From Thermomonas haemolytica (GTDB taxonomy: Bacteria > Pseudomonadota > Gammaproteobacteria > Xanthomonadales > Xanthomonadaceae), in assembly GCF_004346265.1 (NCBI RefSeq), contig NZ_SMAP01000004.1, forward strand, positions 1 through 64,000: a stretch of 64,000 nt of DNA, in the 5' to 3' direction. Shown here in pieces: positions 56,289 through 64,000 of the stretch. Position 1 is the stretch's first letter; the number at the start of each line of letters is the position of its first letter. The notes beneath the pieces are model-generated. The model saw only the letters and a program-made list of their open reading frames with translations. It did not search any database and had not been told where the DNA came from. A program made the translations under genes and the position numbers.

Positions 56289-56948
56289 AGCGAAGCCACA
56301 CCGCTGTCCCGTGTCGCCTTCCTGCTGGGCGACGCCGCGCGCAGCCGCATGTTGGCGGCGTTGATGAGCGGGCAGGCGCGCACCGCCACGGAACTGGCCC
56401 TGGACGGCGGCGTGGCGCCGTCCACCGCCAGCCAACATCTGACGCAACTGGTCGAGGCCGGCCTGCTCGCGGTGGTGCGCCAAGGCCGGCACCGCTATTT
56501 CCGCCTCGCCGATGCGCAGGTTGCCGCGGCAGTCGAGGCGATGATGGGGCTCGTACCGCCGCAGACCCGGCGGGTCGGCCCGGCGGATTCCGGCTTGCGC
56601 CGCGCGCGGGTGTGCTACGACCACCTTGCCGGCGAACTGGCGATCCGCTGGCGCCAGCAGATGGAGGCGCGCGGGCACCTGCTGTGCAGTGACGGCATGG
56701 CGCTGAGCGCGTCCGGCACGGCCTGGTGTACGGCGATCGGCATCGACGTGGCGGCGCTGCGTGCGTCGCGCCGGCCGGTGTGCCGGCCGTGCCTGGACTG
56801 GAGCGAGCGCCAAGACCATGTCGCCGGTGCGCTGGGCGGCGCCTTGCTTCGCTATCTGCTCGACACCGGCCTGGCACGGCGCGTGCCGGATTCGCGGGTG
56901 GTGCAGATCGGCCCGCGCGGCGAGCGCTTCCTCAGCGCGCTCGACTAG
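56286..56948 (+). CDS. ArsR family transcriptional regulator
   Basis: A 220-residue regulator. The winged helix-turn-helix is at about 10-85 (MLAALMSGQARTATELA, then STASQHLTQLVEAGLL). The C-terminal half carries several Cys: ARVCYDHLAG, HLLCSD, WCTAIG and VCRPCLDWSERQDH, which could sense metal or redox state. The likely targets are its own gene and the divergent osmC-ACT pair. A palindrome overlaps its start codon; the -10 TAGAAT ends 6 nt before the ATG, so the mRNA is probably leaderless. Confidence 0.87.
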   Translation: MSEATPLSRVAFLLGDAARSRMLAALMSGQARTATELALDGGVAPSTASQHLTQLVEAGLLAVVRQGRHRYFRLADAQVAAAVEAMMGLVPPQTRRVGPADSGLRRARVCYDHLAGELAIRWRQQMEARGHLLCSDGMALSASGTAWCTAIGIDVAALRASRRPVCRPCLDWSERQDHVAGALGGALLRYLLDTGLARRVPDSRVVQIGPRGERFLSALD

Positions 56949-56965
56949 CGCGCGCCCGCCGCCGC

Positions 56966-58369
56966 TCAGGCCGCGGCGTCGTCCTCGGCCAGGTGCAAGC
57001 GGCCGCGCAGCGAATTGCTCAGCGCCTCGGTGATCGTCACGTCCACGAACTGGCCGATGAGCCGCTTCGGCGCCGGGAAATTCACCGAGCGCATGTTCTC
57101 GGTCTTGCCGGTCAGCTCGTCCGGGTTCTTCTTGGACGGGCCTTCCACCAGCACGGTCTGCACGCTGCCCACCATCGCCCGCGAGATGCCCGCCGCGTGC
57201 GCGGTGATGTGCTTCTGCAGGCGGTCCAGCCGGGCGTGCTTCTCCTCGCTGCTGGTGGTGTCCGGAAGGTCCGCGGCCGGGGTGCCGGGGCGACGCGAAT
57301 AAATGAAGGAGAAGCTCTGGTCGAAGCCCACGTCCTCGATCAGCTTCATGGTCTTCTCGAAATCGGCGTCCGTCTCGCCGGGGAAGCCGACGATGAAGTC
57401 CGAGCTGATCGAGATGTCCGGGCGCACCGCGCGCAGCTTGCGGATCTTCTGCTTGAACTCCAGCGCGGTGTAGCCGCGTTTCATCGCGGCCAGGATGCGG
57501 TCGCTGCCGGACTGCACCGGCAGGTGCAGGTAGTTGGCCAGCTTCGGTACGTCGCGGTAGGCCTCGATCAGCGAGTCGCTGAACTCCAGCGGGTGCGAGG
57601 TGGTGAAGCGGATGCGGCCGATGCCGTCGATCTCGGCGATCGCGCGGATCAGCAGCGCAAGATCGGCGGTGGCGCCGTCCTCGCCCAGCGCGCCGCGGTA
57701 GGCATTCACGTTCTGCCCCAGCAGGTTGACCTCGCGCACCCCCTGCGCGGCCAGTTCCGCCACCTCGGTCAGCACCGACTCGAACGGGCGGCTGATTTCC
57801 TCGCCGCGGGTGTAGGGCACCACGCAGTAGGTGCAGTACTTGGAGCAGCCTTCCATGATCGAGACGAAGGCGGTGGGGCCTTCCGCGCGCGGCTCCGGCA
57901 GGCGGTCGAACTTCTCGATCTCCGGGAAGCTGATGTCCACCTGCGGCGCGTCCTGCTCGCGGCGGGCGCGGATCAATTCCGGCAGCCGGTGCAGGGTCTG
58001 CGGGCCGAACACCAGGTCCACGTAGGGCGCGCGCTCCAGGATCGCCGCGCCTTCCTGGCTGGCCACGCAGCCGCCGACGCCGATGATGACCGGGCGGCCG
58101 CCCTGCTTGAGCTGCTTCCAGCGGCCCAGCTGGCTGAACACCTTTTCCTGCGCTTTTTCGCGGATCGAGCAGGTGTTGATCAGGATCACGTCGGCTTCGT
58201 CGGCGTTCGTGGTCAGCTGCATGCCTTCCGCGGCGTGCAGCACGTCGGCCATCCGCGACGAGTCGTACTCGTTCATCTGGCAGCCGTGGGTCTGGATGAA
58301 CAGCTTCGGGCCGCTGCCGGCGGCGGGTGCGGCAGGCGGCGGGGCGGGCAGGGGGTGCAGATCGGTCAT
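56966..58369 (-). CDS. miaB: tRNA-2-methylthio-N6-dimethylallyladenosine synthase MiaB
   Basis: A 467-residue radical-SAM methylthiotransferase. The N-terminal UPF0004 domain ([35 protein letters not shown]) binds one iron-sulfur cluster, CSKYCTYC binds the radical-SAM cluster, and a TRAM domain closes the protein. It modifies A37 of tRNAs reading codons that start with U. A Pro/Ala stretch extends the N-terminus by about 20 residues. Confidence 0.96.
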   Translation of the reverse strand: MTDLHPLPAPPPAAPAAGSGPKLFIQTHGCQMNEYDSSRMADVLHAAEGMQLTTNADEADVILINTCSIREKAQEKVFSQLGRWKQLKQGGRPVIIGVGGCVASQEGAAILERAPYVDLVFGPQTLHRLPELIRARREQDAPQVDISFPEIEKFDRLPEPRAEGPTAFVSIMEGCSKYCTYCVVPYTRGEEISRPFESVLTEVAELAAQGVREVNLLGQNVNAYRGALGEDGATADLALLIRAIAEIDGIGRIRFTTSHPLEFSDSLIEAYRDVPKLANYLHLPVQSGSDRILAAMKRGYTALEFKQKIRKLRAVRPDISISSDFIVGFPGETDADFEKTMKLIEDVGFDQSFSFIYSRRPGTPAADLPDTTSSEEKHARLDRLQKHITAHAAGISRAMVGSVQTVLVEGPSKKNPDELTGKTENMRSVNFPAPKRLIGQFVDVTITEALSNSLRGRLHLAEDDAAA

Positions 58370-58497
58370 GGCGTGCTCCGGGGCGCGGCGGTGAGTCCGG
58401 GCCGGATGGGTGGCGGGGCGGCCATTCTAGCGGCAGGGGCCGGCCGCGGGTGCGCGGACGCTTGCCAAGCGCGGCGCGCGGGGCGAGACTCCGCCGC

Positions 58498-59433
58498 ATG
58501 AGGGGACGGGCGGCCATCTTGCTGCTGCTGCTGGCGCCGGGGGCGCCGGCGCTGGCGGGGAACGTCTATCGCTGCGTGGGCGGCGATGGCGCGGTGAGCT
58601 ACGTCAACAAGCGTCCGCCGGGTGCGCAGTGCCGCCTGCTCGGCAGCTACCGTCCGGCCCCCCCGGTGCGGGCCCCGACACGTGCCCCGGCCCCCGCGCC
58701 TGCGCCGCCGCTGGCCGAGGTGGCGCGTCCGCCGGCCGCGGTCGCATCCTCCGCGCCGGCGGCATCGCCTGCGGCTGCGCCTTCTCCCGCGCCCGCCCCG
58801 GGCCCGGCCATGGGCCCGCGCCTGGTCCACGGCCAGCTGTATAGCTATGTCGGCAAGGACGGGGTGCGCACCTACACCAGCGCGCGCCCGGTCGGGGTGC
58901 CGATGGCGGCCATCCGCACCATCCAATACTCTTATATAGAGCGCTGCTACGCCTGCGGGGTCTTGCCGGGCGTGGATTTCCGCACGGTGCGCCTCAACAC
59001 CACCGCCTACAGCGACGAGATCGCCGCCGCCGCGCGCGAGCTGGGGGTGGAAGAGGCGGTCGTGCGCGCCATCATCCATGCCGAATCCGCGTTCAACCCC
59101 AATGCGATCTCGCGGGTCGGGGCGCAGGGCCTGATGCAGCTGATGCCGGCGACCGCCCGCCGGTTCGGCGTGCTGGATGCCTTCGATGCCGGCCAGAACA
59201 TCCGCGGCGGGGTGCAGTACCTGGCCTGGCTGCTGAAACGGTTCAACGGCAACCTGGCCCTGGCCGCGGCGGGCTACAACGCCGGCGAGGGCGCGGTGGA
59301 CAAGTACGGCGGGGTGCCGCCCTACAGCGAAACCCAGCGCTACGTGCAGCGGGTGGGGGTGCTGGCGGAGCGCTATCGCGGGGCCCTGGCGGGCGCGGGA
59401 GCGCCGCTGCGGGGCGGATTGTCGGCGCGTTAA
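58498..59433 (+). CDS. Lytic transglycosylase with DUF4124 domain
   Basis: A 311-residue exported cell-wall enzyme. Residues 1-20 are a signal peptide. A DUF4124-like segment (VYRCVGGDGAVSYVNKRPP) is followed by a Pro/Ala linker (about 55-105), a second short repeat of the same kind (LYSYVGKDGVRTYTSARP), and the SLT domain (about 172-295) with catalytic Glu196 (HAESAFNP) and the GLMQLMPATA and AAGYNAGEGAV motifs. It cleaves peptidoglycan glycan strands. GAGACT 7 nt before the ATG resembles the leaderless -10 pattern. Confidence 0.9.
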   Translation: MRGRAAILLLLLAPGAPALAGNVYRCVGGDGAVSYVNKRPPGAQCRLLGSYRPAPPVRAPTRAPAPAPAPPLAEVARPPAAVASSAPAASPAAAPSPAPAPGPAMGPRLVHGQLYSYVGKDGVRTYTSARPVGVPMAAIRTIQYSYIERCYACGVLPGVDFRTVRLNTTAYSDEIAAAARELGVEEAVVRAIIHAESAFNPNAISRVGAQGLMQLMPATARRFGVLDAFDAGQNIRGGVQYLAWLLKRFNGNLALAAAGYNAGEGAVDKYGGVPPYSETQRYVQRVGVLAERYRGALAGAGAPLRGGLSAR

Positions 59434-59446
59434 GCGTTCATATACA
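59419..59446 (+). promoter_or_regulatory. Possible promoter of petABC
   Basis: TTGTCG (59419-59424), 16-bp spacer, TATACA (59441-59446), overlapping the end of the transglycosylase gene. The leader then contains an 11-bp hairpin (59463-59473 with 59479-59489, one wobble pair) before the petA start. Confidence 0.45.
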
Positions 59447-59524
59447 CTTCAGTGTCTTTTGCGGTTGGCGGCCCCCTTGGCCGCCAGCCAAGGGGCATAT
59501 CCAGTTTTCTTCACGGAGTGCGGG

Positions 59525-60121
59525 ATGGCGAACGAAGAGGTCAACACCGGGCGACGCCGGTTCCTCACCGCGACGACAGCGGTGGTGGGGGCGGTGGGCG
59601 CCGGGTTCGCGGCGGTGCCGTTCATCAAGTCCTGGAGCCCCAGCGCGCGCGCGCGCTTCGCGGGCGCCCCGGTCAGCCAGGACATCAGCGCGCTGCAGGA
59701 CGGGCAGCAGCTGGTGTTGAACTGGCGCGGCCAGCCGATCTACATCGCCAAGCGTTCCAAGGCCATGCTCGCGACCCTGCCGGTGATGGACCCGCTGGTG
59801 GCCGACCCGCATTCGGATGCCTCCACCCAGCCGGCCTACGCCAAGAACGAGACCCGTTCGATCAAGCCCGAGATCGCGGTGCTGGTGGGCGTCTGCACCC
59901 ACCTGGGCTGCGCCCCCGAGTTCAAGCCCGAGGTCAAGCCCGAGCCGTTCGACCCGGACTGGAAGGGCGGCTATTTCTGCCCCTGCCACAAGTCGCGCTA
60001 CGACCTGGCCGGGCGGGTGCTGAAGGCGCAGCCGGCGCCGCTGAACCTGCCGGTGCCGCCCTATCACTTCGAAGGCGACAATACCGTCGTCATCGGCGTC
60101 GATCCGAAGGGAGCCGCGTAA
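59525..60121 (+). CDS. petA: Ubiquinol-cytochrome c reductase Rieske iron-sulfur subunit
   Basis: A 198-residue Rieske protein. A twin-arginine signal-anchor (GRRRFLTATTAVVGAVGAGF, about 10-32) is followed by the 2Fe-2S domain: Cys124-Thr-His126-Leu-Gly-Cys129 and Cys152-Pro-Cys154-His155. The residue after His155 is Lys (CPCHKS) where Gly is usual, while the following Ser157 and Tyr159 are kept. First gene of petABC; petB begins 3 bp after its stop. Confidence 0.95.
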   Translation: MANEEVNTGRRRFLTATTAVVGAVGAGFAAVPFIKSWSPSARARFAGAPVSQDISALQDGQQLVLNWRGQPIYIAKRSKAMLATLPVMDPLVADPHSDASTQPAYAKNETRSIKPEIAVLVGVCTHLGCAPEFKPEVKPEPFDPDWKGGYFCPCHKSRYDLAGRVLKAQPAPLNLPVPPYHFEGDNTVVIGVDPKGAA

Positions 60122-60124
60122 GCC

Positions 60125-61396
60125 ATGGCGAATATCCTCACCCGCACCGCCAACGGCCTGATGGACTGGGTCAACGCGCGCGCGCCCGGCATGATGCCGG
60201 CGTACCGCAAGCACATGAGCGAGTACTACGCGCCGAAGAACTTCAACATCTGGTACATCTTCGGCGTGCTGTCGATCGTGGTGCTGGCCAACCAGATCCT
60301 GACCGGCATCTTCCTGACCATGCAGTTCAAGCCCAGCGCCGCCGAGGCGTTCGGCTCCGTCGAGTACATCATGCGCGACGTGGAGTGGGGCTGGCTGATC
60401 CGCTACATGCACAGCACCGGCGCGTCGCTGTTCTTCATCGTCATCTACCTGCACATGTTCCGCGGGCTGATGTACGGCAGCTACCGCAAGCCGCGCGAAC
60501 TGGTGTGGCTGCTGGGCATGGTGATCTACCTGGTGCTGATGGCCGAGGCCTTCATGGGCTACGTGCTGCCCTGGGGCCAGATGTCGTACTGGGGCGCCAA
60601 GGTGATCATCTCGCTGTTCGGCGCGATCCCGGTGATCGGCGGCGGCCTGACCGAATGGATCATGGGCGACTTCAACCCGGGCGACGCCACCCTGAACCGC
60701 TTCTTCGCGCTGCACGTCATCGCGCTGCCGCTGGTGCTGCTGCTGCTGGTGGTGCTGCACATCTTCGCGTTGCACGAAGTCGGCTCGAACAACCCGGACG
60801 GCGTCGAGATCAAGAAGGGCCCGAAGGGCAACCGCTGGTCGGAGACGGCGCCGGCGGACGGCATCCCGTTCCATCCGTACTACACGGTCAAGGACCTGTT
60901 CTACGTCGGCTGCTTCCTGGTGATCGCGGCGTTCATCATCTTCTTCGCGCCCACCTTTGGCGGCCTGTTCCTGGAGCACGACAACTTCACCGAGGCCAAC
61001 CCGCTGGTGACGCCCGCGCACATCAAGCCGGTGTGGTACTTCACCCCGTACTACGCGATGCTGCGGGTGGTGCCCTCGTTCTTCGGCATCAAGCTGTGGG
61101 GCGTGCTGGTGATGTTCGGCGCCATCGTCTGCCTGTTCCTGGTGCCGTGGCTGGACAAGTCGCCGGTCAAGTCCTACCGCTACCGCGGCTGGCTGAGCTG
61201 GGCCATGCTGCTGATGTTCGCGGTCTGCTTCCTGTGGCTGGCCAAGATCGGTGGCGGCCCGGGCACCGACCCGGTGGAAACCATCATCGGCCGCGTGCTG
61301 ACCTTCCTCTACTTCGCTTTCTTCATCACCATGCCGGTCTGGTCCAAGCTGGACAAGACCAAGCCGGTGCCGGAACGGGTGACGATGCATGACTGA
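60125..61396 (+). CDS. petB: Cytochrome b of the bc1 complex
   Basis: A 423-residue cytochrome b with about eight to nine transmembrane helices. Heme ligands lie in RYMHSTGASLFF and IYLHMFRGLMYG (helix 2) and in FFALHVIALPLVL and VVLHIFALHEVGS (helix 4). The Qo-site sequence GYVLPWGQMSYWG and the later DNFTEANPLVTPAHIKPVWYF are present. It overlaps petC by 8 nt. Confidence 0.96.
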   Translation: MANILTRTANGLMDWVNARAPGMMPAYRKHMSEYYAPKNFNIWYIFGVLSIVVLANQILTGIFLTMQFKPSAAEAFGSVEYIMRDVEWGWLIRYMHSTGASLFFIVIYLHMFRGLMYGSYRKPRELVWLLGMVIYLVLMAEAFMGYVLPWGQMSYWGAKVIISLFGAIPVIGGGLTEWIMGDFNPGDATLNRFFALHVIALPLVLLLLVVLHIFALHEVGSNNPDGVEIKKGPKGNRWSETAPADGIPFHPYYTVKDLFYVGCFLVIAAFIIFFAPTFGGLFLEHDNFTEANPLVTPAHIKPVWYFTPYYAMLRVVPSFFGIKLWGVLVMFGAIVCLFLVPWLDKSPVKSYRYRGWLSWAMLLMFAVCFLWLAKIGGGPGTDPVETIIGRVLTFLYFAFFITMPVWSKLDKTKPVPERVTMHD

Positions 61397-62150
61397 CTTC
61401 TCCGACAACACGCGCGGCCTGCTGGCGCGCGCGGCCCTGTTCGCGGCCGGCCTGCTGCTGTCCGCCACCGCCTTCGCCAGCGAGGGCGGCGACCTGCAGC
61501 AGTCGGGCGTGGACCTCAACGACAAGGCCTCGCTGCAGCGTGGCGCGGCCCTGTTCATGAACTACTGCAGCGGCTGCCATTCGCTGAAATACGTGCGCTA
61601 CGCGCGCATCGGCGAGGATCTGGGCCTGACCGAAGACCAGGTGATGCAGAACCTGAACTTCAGCGGCGGCAAGATCGGCGACCATGTGCTGTCGGCGATG
61701 CCGCCGGAGCTGGCCAAGGCCGCGTTCGGCAAGGCGCCGCCGGATTTGTCGCTGATCGCGCGCGTGCGCGGCAGCGACTGGATCTACACCTACCTGAAGT
61801 CCTTCTACGTGGACGAAAGCCGCCCGGTGGGCTGGAACAACACCCTGTTCCCGAACGCCTCGATGCCGAACCCGCTGTGGGAGTTGCAGGGCATCCAGCA
61901 GCCGGTGTACGGCAAGAAGACCGAGGCCGGCGAGTTGCCGGTGGAGGGCTTCACCATCAGCCAGGCCGGCACCCAGACCCCGGCGCAGTTCGACCGTACC
62001 GTCCGCGATATCACCGCGTTCCTCGAGTACGCCGGCGAGCCGGCGGCGCTGAAGCGCCAGAGCGTGGGCGTGTGGGCGGTGCTGTTCCTGGTGTTCTTCG
62101 CCCTGATGGCGTGGCTGTTGAAGCAAGAATACTGGCGGGACGTTCACTGA
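61389..62150 (+). CDS. petC: Cytochrome c1 of the bc1 complex
   Basis: A 253-residue cytochrome c1. A signal peptide spans about 1-30. Heme c is bound at Cys60-Ser-Gly-Cys63-His64; the distal Met is in the later region. A C-terminal membrane anchor (about 225-245) ends with KQEYWRDVH. It passes electrons from the Rieske protein to soluble cytochrome c. Last gene of petABC. Confidence 0.95.
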   Translation: MTDFSDNTRGLLARAALFAAGLLLSATAFASEGGDLQQSGVDLNDKASLQRGAALFMNYCSGCHSLKYVRYARIGEDLGLTEDQVMQNLNFSGGKIGDHVLSAMPPELAKAAFGKAPPDLSLIARVRGSDWIYTYLKSFYVDESRPVGWNNTLFPNASMPNPLWELQGIQQPVYGKKTEAGELPVEGFTISQAGTQTPAQFDRTVRDITAFLEYAGEPAALKRQSVGVWAVLFLVFFALMAWLLKQEYWRDVH

Positions 62151-62265
62151 CGCGGCGCCAGCGGCAAGGACGCCCGCCGCAGGGAACGACGCTTGACGGC
62201 CGTCCGCATCGTGCGGGCGGCGCAGGTGCGTCCGGCATCGACCGGGCGTGGGAGTGGTCCTGATG

Positions 62266-62901
62266 ATGGCTGTGAGTCCGCGCATGCGAAACGCCTTGAC
62301 CCTGTTTTCCGCTGTCGATGACGTGCTGTGCCACCGCGTGCGCCTGGTGCTGGCGGCGAAGGGCGTGGCCTACGACCTGATCCCGGTGGACCCGCAGAAC
62401 CCGCCCGAGGACCTGATCGACCTCAACCCCTACCACTCGGTGCCGACCCTGGTCGAGCGCGACCTGGTGCTGTACGCCGCCAGCGTGGTCAGCGAATACC
62501 TGGACGAGCGCTATCCGCACCCGCCGCTGATGCCGGTGGATCCGCTCTCGCGCGCACGCCTGCGCCTGGCCATGCTGCGCATCGAACACGACTGGGTGCC
62601 GCAGGTGCAGGCCATCCAGTTTGGCAACAAGCAGCAGGCCGAGGCCGGGCGCAAGCGCCTGAAGGAGCTGCTCACCGCGGCGCTGCCGCTGTTCAAGGCC
62701 AGCAAGTTCTTCCTCAATGGCGAGATGAGCCTGGCCGACTGCGCGATGGCCCCGATCATCTGGCGGCTGGACGCCCTGGGCGTCCCGCTGCCGAAGGATG
62801 GCAAGGCGATCGAGGACTACGGCAACCGGATCTTCCGCAACCCCGGCTTCGAGCGCAGCCTCACGCCGCAGGAAAAGCACCTGCGCGAACTCCCGGCCTG
62901 A
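62266..62901 (+). CDS. sspA: Stringent starvation protein A
   Basis: A 211-residue glutathione-transferase-fold protein that binds RNA polymerase in stationary phase. The thioredoxin-fold part begins ALTLFSAVDDVLCHRVRLVLAAKG and continues NPPEDLIDLNPYHSVPTLVERDL, close to E. coli SspA. Several starts are possible (62248, 62263, 62266, 62284); 62266 gives MAVSPRMRN, similar to E. coli. A GGAG lies 12 nt before it. The stop overlaps sspB (TGATG). Often follows petABC in this class. Confidence 0.92.
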   Translation: MAVSPRMRNALTLFSAVDDVLCHRVRLVLAAKGVAYDLIPVDPQNPPEDLIDLNPYHSVPTLVERDLVLYAASVVSEYLDERYPHPPLMPVDPLSRARLRLAMLRIEHDWVPQVQAIQFGNKQQAEAGRKRLKELLTAALPLFKASKFFLNGEMSLADCAMAPIIWRLDALGVPLPKDGKAIEDYGNRIFRNPGFERSLTPQEKHLRELPA

Positions 62902-63410
62902 TGGAGACCCAGCCCCCGATGCCGGCGATGAGCTCGCAGCGGCCGTACCTGTTGCGCGCGCTGTACGAGTGGATCGTCGACAACGACATGACCCCGCACG
63001 TGCTGGTGGATGCGCGCGTGCCGGGCGTGCGGGTGCCGCCGCATACGGTCAAGGACGGGCAGGTGGTGCTGAACATCGCCGCGCGCGCGGTGGGGCACCT
63101 GCAGATGGACAACGATGCGCTGCGCTTCTCGGCGCGCTTTGGCGGCGTCAGCCACAACGTGGTGGTGCCGCTGCCGGCGGTGATCGCCATCTATGCGCGC
63201 GAGAACGGCCACGGCATGGCGCTGCCGCAGGATGTCCCGCCGCCGGCGCCATTGGAAGCGGAAGAAGAGCACGAGGGACTGGGCGCGCTGCACGCCGATT
63301 ACGATCCCGAGGTCATCTATACGCCTGAGACCGATGCGGAGGCCGCCCCCGGAGATGGTGACGACGATCGCCCGCCGCCGCGCCGCGGCCATCTGCGGGT
63401 CGTGAAGTAA
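62901..63410 (+). CDS. sspB: ClpXP specificity-enhancing factor SspB
   Basis: A 169-residue adaptor. The N-terminal substrate-binding domain (RPYLLRALYEWIVDNDMTPHVLVDA) delivers ssrA-tagged proteins to ClpXP. An acidic, Pro-rich linker leads to the C-terminal ClpX-binding tail RGHLRVVK. It overlaps the sspA stop by 1 nt. Its partner ClpXP is encoded in the same window. Confidence 0.94.
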   Translation: METQPPMPAMSSQRPYLLRALYEWIVDNDMTPHVLVDARVPGVRVPPHTVKDGQVVLNIAARAVGHLQMDNDALRFSARFGGVSHNVVVPLPAVIAIYARENGHGMALPQDVPPPAPLEAEEEHEGLGALHADYDPEVIYTPETDAEAAPGDGDDDRPPPRRGHLRVVK

Positions 63411-63453
63411 GCGCGCGGCGCGCTCCGCGCCGCCGCCGGGATGGCCTTGGGCG

Positions 63454-63792
63454 TCAGCCGGACGGGAACGCCCGCACCACCGCCTGCGCTGCGCGGGTCG
63501 GCCCGCTGAAGCCGACCAGTTTCTCGCCCAGCAGCACGATCCGGCCCACGTGGCGGTCCTGGCCGTCCTCGGAATATTCGAAGCGGAAGCTGCGCTCCAG
63601 CCCCAGCCAGCCGTCGTCGCGCCGGCGCAGGCGGATGCCGGTGGCATGCACCGACTGGTCCAGCCATTGCACCCCGGCCGCCTCGCAGGCGTCGCGGCCG
63701 ATGTCCGCGGCGCGCTCGGCCGCCGCGCGCGCGGCGGTGAACAGGAAGAAGCCGGCGGCGCCGACGAGCATCAGGACGAGCAGGGTGGGCAT
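63454..63792 (-). CDS. DUF3301 family protein
   Basis: A 112-residue protein with an N-terminal membrane anchor (about 3-20), then ACEAAGVQWLDQSVHATGIRLRRRDDG and a beta-rich end (RSFRFEYSEDGQDRHVGRIVLLGEKLVGF), the pattern of DUF3301. Function unknown. It follows nadC with only 4 bp between them on the minus strand. Confidence 0.78.
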   Translation of the reverse strand: MPTLLVLMLVGAAGFFLFTAARAAAERAADIGRDACEAAGVQWLDQSVHATGIRLRRRDDGWLGLERSFRFEYSEDGQDRHVGRIVLLGEKLVGFSGPTRAAQAVVRAFPSG

Positions 63793-63796
63793 CGCG

Positions 63797-64000
63797 TCAA
63801 GCTGGGGGCGGAGGGCCGAGTTTCAACGAGAAATCGATGGCGTGGACGTGCTTGGTGAGGCCGCCGATCGAGATGCAGTCCACCCCGTCCTCGGCGATCG
63901 CGCGCAGGCTGGCCATGTCCACCCCGCCCGAGACCTCCAGCGGGATGCGTCCGTGGTAGGGCGCGCCCTTGGCGATCCGCACCGCCTCGCGGCGCATGGC
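63797..64000 (-). CDS. nadC: Nicotinate-nucleotide diphosphorylase (carboxylating), C-terminal part
   Basis: The last 67 codons of NadC (quinolinate phosphoribosyltransferase), running off the right edge. The phosphate-binding end [32 protein letters not shown] is diagnostic. It makes nicotinate mononucleotide in NAD synthesis. Confidence 0.92.
   Translation of the reverse strand, partial: AMRREAVRIAKGAPYHGRIPLEVSGGVDMASLRAIAEDGVDCISIGGLTKHVHAIDFSLKLGPPPPA

Noticed and set aside
58681-58810. Tandem repeat in the transglycosylase gene
   Set aside because: It is a Pro/Ala-rich linker with irregular codons, not a true repeat array.
59438-61558. A 706-codon minus-strand frame
   Set aside because: It is antisense to petA and petB, whose motifs are unmistakable; its own sequence is low-complexity His/Gln/Arg.

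Overview
The window is chromosomal DNA of a very GC-rich gammaproteobacterium. The gene families and gene order point to the Xanthomonadaceae/Lysobacteraceae (Lysobacter, Luteimonas, Thermomonas or Pseudoxanthomonas type). Pointers are a kdkA-type Kdo kinase next to a DUF6165 protein and a family 9 glycosyltransferase, the block tig-clpP-clpX-lon-hup-tRNA-Val-tRNA-Asp-ppiD, paired POT and OPT peptide transporters beside secreted peptidases, and many start codons placed 6-7 nt after a TAnnnT-like -10 element. Family-level assignment is fairly secure; the genus cannot be read from this sequence.

Layout. 1-5.3 kb: tail of a low-GC gene, a DUF808 membrane protein, RlmJ, a GNAT/nitrilase pair and a secreted M28 peptidase. 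5.4-11.2 kb: the phosphate operon phoB-phoR-ppk-ppx (minus strand) with a good Pho box and matching -10 in front of phoB. 11.2-15.6 kb: a BepA-type M48 protease, a glutaredoxin/AhpD-like pair, an NAD-type isocitrate dehydrogenase and a BI-1/YccA protein. 15.7-16.3 kb: tRNA cluster Pro-Arg-His-Lys-Leu. 16.6-23.2 kb: protein quality control (trigger factor, ClpP, ClpX, Lon with a sigma-32 type promoter) and HU. 23.3-24.8 kb: tRNA-Val and tRNA-Asp, separated by a 1.2 kb element bounded by 49-bp copies of the tRNA-Val 3' end and carrying one HsdR-N-like nuclease gene. 24.9-31.4 kb: PpiD, FabI, GloB, a YafS-like protein, RNase HI, DnaQ epsilon and a PP2C phosphatase. 31.7-34.1 kb: tRNA-Ser(CGA), DUF6165, GT9 and Kdo kinase (lipopolysaccharide core). 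34.1-37.8 kb: SRP RNA, tRNA-Ser(GGA), dnaX-ybaB-recR and a HIT protein. 37.8-41.2 kb: a PhoU-like/PiT phosphate pair with a possible Pho box, a hypothetical, an alkyltransferase-like protein and a rhomboid. 41.2-49.4 kb: peptide use (M13 peptidase, POT, OPT, S9 peptidase). 49.4-55 kb: double-FHA protein, CorA, DUF4105, CorC, YbeY, PhoH. 55-58.4 kb: ACT, OsmC and ArsR-type regulator genes inserted between phoH and miaB, with a cluster of DnaA-box-like sites. 58.5-64 kb: lytic transglycosylase, cytochrome bc1 (petABC), SspA/SspB, DUF3301 and the end of nadC.

Nearly all of this is housekeeping DNA. The accessory signals are the small tRNA-Val element, the ArsR operator that overlaps its own start codon, the DnaA-box cluster, and a low-GC gene remnant at the left edge. 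No prophage, insertion sequence, CRISPR array or biosynthetic cluster is visible.
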